Assembly: GCA_009772935.1 (NCBI GenBank)
Contig: WOUR01000031.1
Location: 17,405 to 81,404 of the forward strand
From: Rhodospirillaceae bacterium
GTDB lineage: Bacteria > Pseudomonadota > Alphaproteobacteria > Reyranellales > Reyranellaceae
DNA length: 64,000 bases
Direction of reading: 5' to 3'
Part shown: in pieces, positions 55,432-63,072 of the stretch
Layout: each line of letters begins with the position of its first letter
Numbering within the stretch: the first letter of the stretch is position 1
The notes under the pieces: generated by a model
Databases searched by the model: none
Seen by the model: the letters and a program-made list of their open reading frames with translations, nothing else
Told to the model about the DNA's origin: nothing
Made by a program: the position numbers and the translations under genes

Positions 55432-56039
55432 ATGGTGGCCGCTGCCCGGCCCGGCCATTCGCGATCGTAGGTTTCGCCGCCAACCCTCTCGCCGCTCAGT
55501 GCCGCCAGGATCTGGCCGGCGCTCGGCAGCGACTTCGGATCGACATGTCGTGCGGGATTCCACAGCTCGGAGCGGACCAGCGCGCGGGCGCACTGGAAGT
55601 AAACGGCGTCGACCTCGATCACGGTCACCGAGCGCGGCGCCTTCTCCTCGACGGCGAACGACTCCAGAAGATCCGGGGCGATGCTGAGATGGGCGCGGCC
55701 GTTGACGCGCAGCGTATTGCCGACACCCGGGATCATGAACAGCAAGGCCACCCGGGGATCGCGCACGATGTTGCGCAACGAATCGATGCGGTTGTTGCCG
55801 CGACGGTCCGGCAGCATCAGCGTCCTCTCGTCATGCACCCGAACGAAGCCCGGCCGGTCGCCGCGCGGCGAACAGTCGAGACCCTCGGGACCCGACGTCG
55901 CCAGCGCCGCATAGGGCGACGCCTCAATGTAGGCGCGATAATGCGGCGTGATCCAGTTCACTTCCTTGACCGTCGCCGCTTCGACCGGCCGCCCGTAGAT
56001 CGCCTCGAGCTCGGCTTCGGTTCTCAAAATGTCGGACAT
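55425..56039 (-). CDS. Pyridoxamine 5'-phosphate oxidase-fold FMN flavoprotein
   Basis: A 204-aa split-barrel flavin-binding protein (PPOX family). Blocks YAALATSGPEGLDCSPRGD, RPGFVRVHDERTLMLPDRRG, NNRIDSLRNIVRDPRVALLF and SELWNP match the MSMEG_1061-type FMN-dependent PPOX group. The role is unknown, perhaps a flavin-dependent reductase. The start lies 4 bases after the CoA-transferase stop on the other side in minus-strand order, and the GNAT gene overlaps its end. The four genes 54.9-58.1 kb seem closely packed in one direction. Confidence 0.85.
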   Translation of the reverse strand: MSDILRTEAELEAIYGRPVEAATVKEVNWITPHYRAYIEASPYAALATSGPEGLDCSPRGDRPGFVRVHDERTLMLPDRRGNNRIDSLRNIVRDPRVALLFMIPGVGNTLRVNGRAHLSIAPDLLESFAVEEKAPRSVTVIEVDAVYFQCARALVRSELWNPARHVDPKSLPSAGQILAALSGERVGGETYDREWPGRAAATMW

Positions 56040-56043
56040 GGTG

Positions 56044-57420
56044 CTACGCCCACTGCGCGGGAGAAGTGCCGAGCGGTTCGGCGGGACGGGCGTAATAGGC
56101 CGGTGTCTCGCCGAGCTGCACGACCGGCTTCAGGTGACGCAGCCGGCCGAGCGGGCCGACGCTTTCGGTGAGGAGCGGCAGCAGCGTGGCCTCGGGCAGT
56201 TCGGCGGCGCCCTTCGACGCCTCGACGGTGCCGAGGCTGGCGAGCCAGTGCGCGACCTGGACCAGCGAGACGCGCACGTGCCACGAGCCGCCCTGTTCGG
56301 CCCGGCGGGCCAGCGCCACCAGGGCGCCCAAGGCGCCGAGATAGCCCGCGATGTAGTCGAGTGCCTGGACCGGCAGGTTGCGCGGCTTGTCCAGCGTGCT
56401 TTGCGTGGCGGCAAGGCCGGTCACGTTCTGCACGATCGAGTCGAAACCGCGGCGCGACGACCACGGGCCTTCATGGCCGTAGGCGCAGAGGCTGACGCAG
56501 ACGATGCCTGGCCGCAGCGCCGCCACCTGTTCCGGCGAGAAGCCGCGGGCCGCAAGCGTGCCCGGGCGATAGCCCTGGGTGAAGATGTCGGCCTCCTTCA
56601 AGAGCGCCTTCATCGTCTCGACGCCGACGGCCTCGCGCAGGTCGATCCAGGCGCAGCGCTTGCCGTGCCCGGTGTCCATCAGCAGCTCGGCCTGGTAGGG
56701 CAGATGGGGCGCCGCGACGTGCAGCACGTCAGCACCGTTCTCCGCCAGTACGCGGCCGCTCGTCGGACCGGCGAGCACGCGCGTGAGGTCGAAGGCGCGC
56801 ACGCCGGACAGCGGGCGATCGCCCTTGGGCAAGGGCTCGGCCGGGGCGTCGCCGATCTTAACGATGTCGATCAGCGGCAGCTTCGCCACGGCGATGCCGT
56901 GCGGTGAGGTGTTCCATTCGTCGCGGCTGCGCGTCAGGCCGCCGACGCAGCCGCCGTCGGCAATCGCCTGCTCGATCGCGAGCCCGTCCCACTTGGCGAC
57001 GGCGGCGGCCAGCGCCTCGCGCGTGTCGCCCTCGGCGCCGGCAATGCGCAGCGCGCCTGCGCGATGGTGCGGATGGTTGGTGTGGATGAACATGTGCCGG
57101 CCGTCGCGCGTCGGATAGTGGCCGGACAGGGGATCCCACGATACCGGCCGCTCGCCGTTGCGCAGCACATAGGTATTGGAGCGCAGCGACGCGGTGGCGG
57201 CCTCGATGTCGACCGAGACCGACTGAGGCCTGCCGGTCTTCAGCCGCCACAGGTCGGAGACCGCGAGGCCGACGGCGCCCAGCGCCGCGGCGCCGGCGAT
57301 GCCGACCCGCCACGGCGTCTGGAACACCGGATCGCCGCCCCCGGTGATCGTGAGCCGGTCGTCGGCGCGTGGGCGGCGTCCAAGCTGGCCCAGGATCGAA
57401 AAGGCCAGGTCGGAGTTCAC
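56044..57420 (-). CDS. Family III (CaiB/BaiF) CoA-transferase with permuted domain order
   Basis: A 458-aa CoA-transferase. The region from about residue 210 on (PLSGVRAFDLTRVLAGPTSG, GKRCAWIDLREAVG, ADIFTQGYRPGTLAARGF, ALRPGIVCVSLCAYGHEGPW) is the part found at the N-terminus of ordinary family III enzymes and keeps the likely catalytic Asp in QALDYIAGYLG. The first 200 residues look like the part that normally comes last (RVGIAGAAALGAVGLAVSDL, DGRHMFIHTNHPHH). I believe this is a known circularly permuted subgroup. GTG 57420 overlaps the stop of the alpha/beta hydrolase gene in GTGA. Confidence 0.82.
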   Translation of the reverse strand: MNSDLAFSILGQLGRRPRADDRLTITGGGDPVFQTPWRVGIAGAAALGAVGLAVSDLWRLKTGRPQSVSVDIEAATASLRSNTYVLRNGERPVSWDPLSGHYPTRDGRHMFIHTNHPHHRAGALRIAGAEGDTREALAAAVAKWDGLAIEQAIADGGCVGGLTRSRDEWNTSPHGIAVAKLPLIDIVKIGDAPAEPLPKGDRPLSGVRAFDLTRVLAGPTSGRVLAENGADVLHVAAPHLPYQAELLMDTGHGKRCAWIDLREAVGVETMKALLKEADIFTQGYRPGTLAARGFSPEQVAALRPGIVCVSLCAYGHEGPWSSRRGFDSIVQNVTGLAATQSTLDKPRNLPVQALDYIAGYLGALGALVALARRAEQGGSWHVRVSLVQVAHWLASLGTVEASKGAAELPEATLLPLLTESVGPLGRLRHLKPVVQLGETPAYYARPAEPLGTSPAQWA

Positions 57421-58133
57421 TTGCCGCCCGCCATGATCTTGGTCAGCAGGGCCATGAACTCGTTCGGGCAGGTGATGTGCGGGTTGTGGCTGGTGTCGAG
57501 TTCGTGGCAGGTCCAGCCGGCTTCGCTGCGCGCCCGGTCGGCGAACTGGCGGAACGGGTCGCCCGGTCCGTTGCGTGTCGCATAAATGTAATGCCGGGGC
57601 GGCGGCGGCTCCTTCGACTCGAGCTTGATCTTCTGCTCGAAGGTCTTGATCGGCTGCGGCCGGCGGCGCGGGCTGGCCCACGCGACATCCTCGGGCGCGG
57701 TATCCGGCGGCATCGGGTTGACCGGCATCTTCCAGCCGTCGCCGTCCCTCTCCGCGCCCTTGCGCATGTTGCCCTCGGCTTTCGGCCCGACCAGATCGAA
57801 CAGACTCTGCCCGTCCTTCGGCGCGAAGGCGTCGATGTACACGATGCGTGCAAGGCGGTGCGGGATCCTGTCGGCAACGCCGGTGGCGACCATGCCGCCA
57901 TAGGAGTGGCCCAGCAGGACGACGTCGTTCAGGTCTTCGAACTCGATCTCGGAGACGATGTCCTGGATGTGGGTCGAGAGATCGACGTCGGGCGTGGCGA
58001 GATGGGCGCGGGCGCCCAGCCCGGTATAGGTCGGCGCATAGAAATTGTGGCCAGCCTCCCGCAGCAGTGGACGCATCTTCTTCCACGCCCAGGCCGCCGA
58101 CCAGGCGCCATGCGCCAGAACGATATCTGCCAT
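57417..58133 (-). CDS. Alpha/beta hydrolase
   Basis: A 238-aa alpha/beta-fold hydrolase. The oxyanion block is VLAHGAWSAAWAWKKM, the nucleophile elbow is LLGHSYGGMV, and the late VYIDAFAP and SHNPH blocks supply the acid and histidine. Such proteins resemble pyrethroid/salicylate-esterase-like or EstA-type hydrolases. A GGAGGTAAGGAA Shine-Dalgarno region precedes the ATG at 58133. It overlaps the CoA-transferase start, so the two may act in one degradation pathway. It is divergent from feoA with a 56-base spacer. Confidence 0.87.
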   Translation of the reverse strand: MADIVLAHGAWSAAWAWKKMRPLLREAGHNFYAPTYTGLGARAHLATPDVDLSTHIQDIVSEIEFEDLNDVVLLGHSYGGMVATGVADRIPHRLARIVYIDAFAPKDGQSLFDLVGPKAEGNMRKGAERDGDGWKMPVNPMPPDTAPEDVAWASPRRRPQPIKTFEQKIKLESKEPPPPRHYIYATRNGPGDPFRQFADRARSEAGWTCHELDTSHNPHITCPNEFMALLTKIMAGGK

Positions 58134-58189
58134 TTCCTTACCTCCCGCTGGCACGCCAACTTTTTCGATGCTACTACGACTTACTCTCA

Positions 58190-58468
58190 ATGAGCAGCGA
58201 ACCAACAATAGCACTTGGCGTCGCCCCCGTGGGTTTTCGTGGGCGCATACAGGCCATCGCCGCGGGGCGTGTCGCCGCAGGCATGCCCGCGCCCGAACTC
58301 GAGCGCCGCCTGATCGAGCTGGGCTTCGTCGAGGGCGCCGACGTCGAAATCCTCCACCAGGGCCTGTTCGGTGGCGATCCCATCGCCGTGCGCGTCGCCC
58401 ACACCACCATCGGGCTGCGCCGTCGCGAGGCGATGGCCATCCTCGTGAGCGTCGGAGCCGAACCGTGA
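58190..58468 (+). CDS. feoA: Ferrous iron transport protein A
   Basis: A 92-aa SH3-like accessory protein of Fe(II) uptake, recognised by GFRGRIQAIAAG, ERRLIELGFVEGADVEILHQ and DPIAVRVAHTTIGLRRREAM. It probably assists FeoB on the cytosolic side. No Shine-Dalgarno is seen in the 56 bases that separate it from the divergent hydrolase gene, so the mRNA may be leaderless or nearly so. I could not identify a clear Fur, Irr or RirA site by eye. It overlaps feoB by four bases. Confidence 0.93.
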   Translation: MSSEPTIALGVAPVGFRGRIQAIAAGRVAAGMPAPELERRLIELGFVEGADVEILHQGLFGGDPIAVRVAHTTIGLRRREAMAILVSVGAEP

Positions 58469-60345
58469 GCGTCACCGCCCCCACCGCCGCTCCCGTCGTC
58501 GCCCTGGTCGGCAATCCCAACTGCGGCAAGACGGCATTGTTCAATGCACTGACCGGCAGCCGGCAGAAGGTCGCCAACTATCCGGGCGTCACGGTCGAGA
58601 AGAAGGTCGGTCCCCTGACGACGCCTGCCGGCCGCACGGTGCGCATCGTCGATCTGCCCGGCACTTATTCGTTGCGCGCGCGCTCGCCCGACGAGGAGGT
58701 TACGCGTGACATCGTGCTGGGGCGGACCCAGAGCGACGTAATCCCCGACCTGATCGTCTGTGTGGCCGACGCCTCGAACCTGCGCCTGGCGCTTCGCCTC
58801 GTGTTGGAACTGAAGCAGGTCGGCCGGCCGGTCATGCTGTCGCTCAACATGATGGACATCGCGCGCAAGCGCGGTATCGAGATCGACACCGAGAAGCTCG
58901 GTCGGGAACTCGGCCTGCCCGTCGTGAGTTCGGTCGCGGTGCGCCGCGGGGGCACCGACGCACTGCTGGCCGAGATCGATCGCCGCCTGGCCGCCGCAGA
59001 GCACGCGACCGGCACGCTCTGGACCACCCCCGACGCCACCGCCCTGCGGCGCGCCCAGAAAGAGGCGGACCGCATTCTCGCCTCCGTGGTGAAGGGGCAA
59101 GGCACGCCCGACAGCCTGACGACGCGTGTTGACGCGGTGCTCCTGCATCCCGTGGCGGGTCTGATCGTGCTGCTCGCCATCCTGTTCGTGATGTTCCAGG
59201 CCGTCTTCGCCTGGGCTGAACCCGGCATGGACGCGATCGAGGCTGGTTTCCATTTCCTCGGTGACCTCGTCGCCGGGTTGCCGCTGCCCGACCTGCTCAA
59301 AAGCTTCCTGAAGGACGGGCTGATCGGCGGCGTCGGCAGTGTGATCGTGTTCCTGCCGCAGATCGTGATCCTGTTCTTCTTCATCCTCATCCTCGAGGAT
59401 CTGGGCTACATGGCGCGCGCGGCCTTCCTGATGGACCGCATCATGGGCGGCGCCGGCCTGCACGGGCGCGCCTTCATTCCGCTCCTGTCGTCCTTCGCCT
59501 GCGCCATCCCCGGCATCATGTCGACGCGCGTGATCGACGACCGGCGCGACCGCCTCACCACCATCCTGGTGGCGCCGCTGATGACCTGCTCGGCGCGCAT
59601 CCCGGTCTATACGCTGATCATCGGGGCGTTCATTCCCGACCGCGAGGTCTGGGGCTTCGTCGGCCTGCAGGGGCTGGTGATGTTCGGCCTCTACACGGTG
59701 GGCATCGCGAGCGCGCTCGCCGTCTCGTTCGTGGTCAAGCGCCTGATCTGGCGCGGCAAGCCCGGCGAGCCTTTCATGCTCGAACTGCCGGACTACAAGA
59801 TTCCGCAGGCGAAGAGCATCGCCATCGGCCTGTGGACGCGCGCCGCGATCTTCCTGAAGCGTGCGGGCACCACGATCCTGTCGATGATGATCCTGATCTG
59901 GGTGCTGGCCTCGTTCCCGCAACCGCCGGAGGGCGCGACCGAGCCCGCGATCAACTACAGCCTCGCCGCCCGGATCGGCACGGCGATCCAGCCGCTGACC
60001 GAGCCGCTGGGCTTCAACTGGCAGATCAACGTCGCGCTGATCCCCGGCATGGCCGCGCGCGAAGTCGCGGTCGGGTCGCTCGGCACTATCTACGCGATCA
60101 GCGGCGGCGAGGAGGCCACCGACAAGATCGCGGCAGCGCTCAGTTCGCAATGGAGCCTCGCCACGGCGCTGGCCTTCCTCGCCTGGTACGTTTTCGCCCC
60201 GCAATGCGCCTCGACCCTGGCCGTCATCCGGCGCGAGACCGGCGGCTGGCGTTGGCTGTGGGTGACGTTCTTCTACATGCTGGCGCTGGCGTACGTGGCG
60301 GCCTTCCTCACGTATCGCATCGCCGCCGCCTTCGGCGGAGGATAA
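58465..60345 (+). CDS. feoB: Ferrous iron transport protein B
   Basis: A 626-aa Fe(II) importer with an N-terminal GTPase domain: G1 GNPNCGKT (16-23), G3 DLPGTYSL, G4 NMMD. The membrane part contains the Gate domains (FLPQIVILFFFILILEDLGY, FACAIPGIMSTRVIDDRRDR, MTCSARIPVYTLIIGAF, IPGMAAREVAVGSLGTIYA). It is shorter than E. coli FeoB, and no feoC is present. The start is GTG 58465 in GTGA overlap with feoA. A PepSY membrane protein follows two bases later, likely a partner in iron uptake. Confidence 0.96.
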   Translation: MSVTAPTAAPVVALVGNPNCGKTALFNALTGSRQKVANYPGVTVEKKVGPLTTPAGRTVRIVDLPGTYSLRARSPDEEVTRDIVLGRTQSDVIPDLIVCVADASNLRLALRLVLELKQVGRPVMLSLNMMDIARKRGIEIDTEKLGRELGLPVVSSVAVRRGGTDALLAEIDRRLAAAEHATGTLWTTPDATALRRAQKEADRILASVVKGQGTPDSLTTRVDAVLLHPVAGLIVLLAILFVMFQAVFAWAEPGMDAIEAGFHFLGDLVAGLPLPDLLKSFLKDGLIGGVGSVIVFLPQIVILFFFILILEDLGYMARAAFLMDRIMGGAGLHGRAFIPLLSSFACAIPGIMSTRVIDDRRDRLTTILVAPLMTCSARIPVYTLIIGAFIPDREVWGFVGLQGLVMFGLYTVGIASALAVSFVVKRLIWRGKPGEPFMLELPDYKIPQAKSIAIGLWTRAAIFLKRAGTTILSMMILIWVLASFPQPPEGATEPAINYSLAARIGTAIQPLTEPLGFNWQINVALIPGMAAREVAVGSLGTIYAISGGEEATDKIAAALSSQWSLATALAFLAWYVFAPQCASTLAVIRRETGGWRWLWVTFFYMLALAYVAAFLTYRIAAAFGGG

Positions 60346-60347
60346 CC

Positions 60348-61637
60348 ATGGCCAAGGGCCCCAGGCCGCGACGCCGCACGTTCCGCTACTGGCTGCAGCA
60401 GGTCCATCTCTGGGTCGGGCTCATCCTGCTGCTGCCGCTGGTGATGATGGGCTTCACCGGCGCGGTGCTGGTCTATGCGCACGACATCGAGCATCTGCTT
60501 GGGCAAGGCGAGCCCGAGGTGAAGACGGAAGGCGAGTGGCAACTGGCCGGGCGGCTGATCGAGGCTGCCAAGGCGGCCAACAATGAGCCGGGCCGCATTC
60601 CCATCGCGGTGCGTTGGCCGGTCGAGCTCGGCGAGCCTGCTGCCGTGCGGCTGTCGCGTCCGGGCATGGCCAACGAGCGGCCGCAGTTCCGCGGCGGCCA
60701 GCAGGGTGAGGCGGCCAACGCGCAACCGGGCCAGCCGGCGCAGGGCCGGGTGCCGACGCGGAGCCCGTTCGCGGGTAGCCTGCAGATCCTGATCGATCCG
60801 GCGTCGCTGCAGGTGCTGCAGACGCAGCAGGCGATGACCGGCTGGGTGCGCTTCTTCCACGATCTGCACGGCCACATCTTCATCCCAGGCGGAGTCGGCC
60901 GCGAGATCGTGGGCTGGCTGGGCGTGGCCATGCTCGTGCTGGGCTGCTCCGGCCTCTATCTCTGGTGGCCCAAGCCCGGCCAGTGGAAGCAGGCCTTCAT
61001 GGTCCGCCGCACGGCCAAGGGCCTGCGCCTGAACCGCGAGCTGCACGGCGCGGTCGGCATCTGGTCGCTGGTGATCTTCCTGCTGGTGAACTTCACCGGC
61101 GTCTATCTGGCATTCCCGCAGCAGATTTCGGCCGCGGTCAATCTCGTCTCGCCCGGTCGCGACATGCGCGCGGCGATGTTCCAGGCCCGGGTCGAGCCGA
61201 TGCACGGTACGCCGGCGATGGGCGTGGACGAGGCGGTCGATCTTGCCAGAGCGCGCGTTCCCGGCACGCGGTTCCTGAACGCCTTCCTGCCGACCCGGCC
61301 CGACCAGGCTCTGCGCGTCGGGCTGGTGCGGCCCGGCCATGAGGAGGGTGCGCCGGTCGTCACGGTGATCGTCGATCCCTATCGCAGGACCGTGGTCGAC
61401 GTGTTCGATCCGCAGGCCATGTCGGCCGGCGAGAAGGCGATCACCTGGCAGCGTGCGCTGCACTACGGAATCGGCCTGGGTGGTGTCTACAAGTTCCTGG
61501 TGTTCGTGTCGGGCGTGATCATCCCGATCTTCGCCGTGACCGGCTTCCTGATGTGGTGGATCAAGCGCCGCAACCGCCGCGCCGGCGAACGGGCCAGGCA
61601 GGCCATCCTGCGTGGCGCCGGCCAGGCCGCCGAGTAG
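60348..61637 (+). CDS. PepSY-associated membrane-helix protein (putative iron reductase type)
   Basis: A 429-aa inner-membrane protein with four main helices: VGLILLLPLVMMGFTGAVLV near the start, EIVGWLGVAMLVLGCSGLYL, SLVIFLLVNFTGVYLAFP and KFLVFVSGVIIPIFAVTGFL near the end. Conserved His residues (VHLWVG, HDLHGH, NRELHGAVG, ALHYGIG) are consistent with heme binding as in siderophore/ferric reductase-like PepSY proteins. It starts two bases after feoB, so it may supply Fe(II) to FeoB. A direct demonstration is lacking. Confidence 0.85.
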   Translation: MAKGPRPRRRTFRYWLQQVHLWVGLILLLPLVMMGFTGAVLVYAHDIEHLLGQGEPEVKTEGEWQLAGRLIEAAKAANNEPGRIPIAVRWPVELGEPAAVRLSRPGMANERPQFRGGQQGEAANAQPGQPAQGRVPTRSPFAGSLQILIDPASLQVLQTQQAMTGWVRFFHDLHGHIFIPGGVGREIVGWLGVAMLVLGCSGLYLWWPKPGQWKQAFMVRRTAKGLRLNRELHGAVGIWSLVIFLLVNFTGVYLAFPQQISAAVNLVSPGRDMRAAMFQARVEPMHGTPAMGVDEAVDLARARVPGTRFLNAFLPTRPDQALRVGLVRPGHEEGAPVVTVIVDPYRRTVVDVFDPQAMSAGEKAITWQRALHYGIGLGGVYKFLVFVSGVIIPIFAVTGFLMWWIKRRNRRAGERARQAILRGAGQAAE

Positions 61638-61654
61638 AGCGCTCCCGGCCGGAC

Positions 61655-62017
61655 TCACCAGGACGGCAGCGGGCCCTTGAAAATGAAGAAGGCGCCGCCG
61701 CAGATCATCGCGAAGCCCACGAGGTGGTTCGAGGTGATGCGTTCGCCGAGATAGAGGACCGAGAAGGCGGCGAACACGGTGAGCGTGATCACCTCCTGCA
61801 TGGTCTTGAGCTCGGCGGCGGAATAGACGGCATGGCCGTACCGGTTGGCCGGAACGGCGAAGCAGTATTCGACGAAGGCGATGCCCCAGCTTGCCACCAC
61901 CACCAGCCACAGCGGCTTGTCGGTGAACTTCAGGTGCCCGTACCAGGCGAACGTCATGAAGACGTTGGAGACCAGCAGCAGGACGATGGGCGTGACGGTG
62001 GCCGGCAACAGGGACAT
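61655..62017 (-). CDS. DUF486 family membrane protein
   Basis: A 120-aa protein with four hydrophobic helices of the DUF486/DMT type (VTPIVLLLVSNVFMTFAWYG, WGIAFVEYCFAVPANRYGH, ELKTMQEVITLTVFAAFSVL, LVGFAMICGGAFFIFKG). The family resembles half of a small-multidrug-resistance/EamA transporter, but no substrate is known. It lies nine bases after the Bug gene in the same direction and converges on the PepSY gene. Confidence 0.9.
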   Translation of the reverse strand: MSLLPATVTPIVLLLVSNVFMTFAWYGHLKFTDKPLWLVVVASWGIAFVEYCFAVPANRYGHAVYSAAELKTMQEVITLTVFAAFSVLYLGERITSNHLVGFAMICGGAFFIFKGPLPSW

Positions 62018-62025
62018 CGGTTTGG

Positions 62026-62991
62026 CTACTCCGGTTTGATCTTCAGCTTCTGGATGAGAGGGACGACCATCTTGTCCTCGGCGTCGAACATGGCCGCGGT
62101 CTCCTGCGGCGTGGTCGGATAGGCCTCGGCCGTGAGGTCGGCGAAACGCTGGACGACGGCGGGATCCTTCAGGACCTTGACCATCGCCTCGTTGATCTTC
62201 GCCACCACGTCGGGCGGCATCTTGGCCGGGCCGAACAGTCCGGTGAAGGTCGCGAAGGTGAAGTTCTCGAGACCCTTCACGCCGCTTTCCTTCATGGTCG
62301 GCACGTCGGGAAGCTGCGGCACGCGCTTGTCGGACGACACCGCGATGGCGCGCAGCTTGCCTGCCTTGATGTTGCCGATGGCGGCATTGAGCTGGTCGAC
62401 CTGGGCCGGCACCTGTCCCGCCATCACGTCGATCATGGCGGCGCCCGATCCCTTGTAGTGGACCAGCGTGTACTTGGTGCCGGTGGCCTCGCCGATCAGC
62501 TCGATGGCCAGGTGGTTGGTGGTGCCGATGCCGGAATCGGCGACAGCGAACTTGCCATCCTTGCCCAGGGCAATGAAGTCGGCCAGCGTCTTGATCGGCG
62601 AGTTGGGCGGTACGACGAGGACGGCCGGCACGCGCTGGATGTGGGTGATCGGCGTGAACGCCGTGCGCCAGTCGTAGGGCGCGTTGCCATAGATGGCGGG
62701 CACCGCGACCAGCGAATTGGCCGAGACCAGCAGGCTGGTCCCGTCCGGCGCGGCGCGGGCGACGATGTCGCTGCCGATCATGCCGCTGGCGCCGGCCTTG
62801 TTCTCGACGATGACGGTGGTGCCCAGCACCTCTCGCAGCTTGTCGGCGATGATGCGGGCGGTGACGTCGATGTTACCGCCCGGCGCATAGGGCGCCATGA
62901 TCTTGATGGGCTTGTCGAAAGTCTGGCACAGGGCCGTTCCCGACCCCAGCACAAGCCCGGCAAGGGCTCCCATAATGGCAACCAGACGCAT
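62026..62991 (-). CDS. Bug/TctC-type substrate-binding protein
   Basis: A 321-aa periplasmic binding protein with a signal peptide (LVLGSGTALCQT) and Bug blocks FDKPIKIMAPYAPGGNIDVT, GTTVIVENKAGASGMIGSDI and LVHYKGSGAAMIDVMAGQVP. AGGAGG precedes the ATG. It lies 81 bases downstream of an amidase gene, so an amide or its acid product may be the ligand. No TctA/TctB is nearby. It is the third orphan of this family in the window. Confidence 0.9.
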   Translation of the reverse strand: MRLVAIMGALAGLVLGSGTALCQTFDKPIKIMAPYAPGGNIDVTARIIADKLREVLGTTVIVENKAGASGMIGSDIVARAAPDGTSLLVSANSLVAVPAIYGNAPYDWRTAFTPITHIQRVPAVLVVPPNSPIKTLADFIALGKDGKFAVADSGIGTTNHLAIELIGEATGTKYTLVHYKGSGAAMIDVMAGQVPAQVDQLNAAIGNIKAGKLRAIAVSSDKRVPQLPDVPTMKESGVKGLENFTFATFTGLFGPAKMPPDVVAKINEAMVKVLKDPAVVQRFADLTAEAYPTTPQETAAMFDAEDKMVVPLIQKLKIKPE

Positions 62992-63072
62992 TGATTCCTC
63001 CTGTTCATGTTTGGGAGGAGCCTAGAAGAACGTCCGGGGCCGCGCAAAGCTCCCAGCCCGCGCTGCGGAGGC

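Noticed and set aside
58174..60204. 676-codon minus-strand frame opposite feoB
   Set aside because: Shadow of feoB; repetitive acidic/basic composition typical of antisense GC-rich frames.
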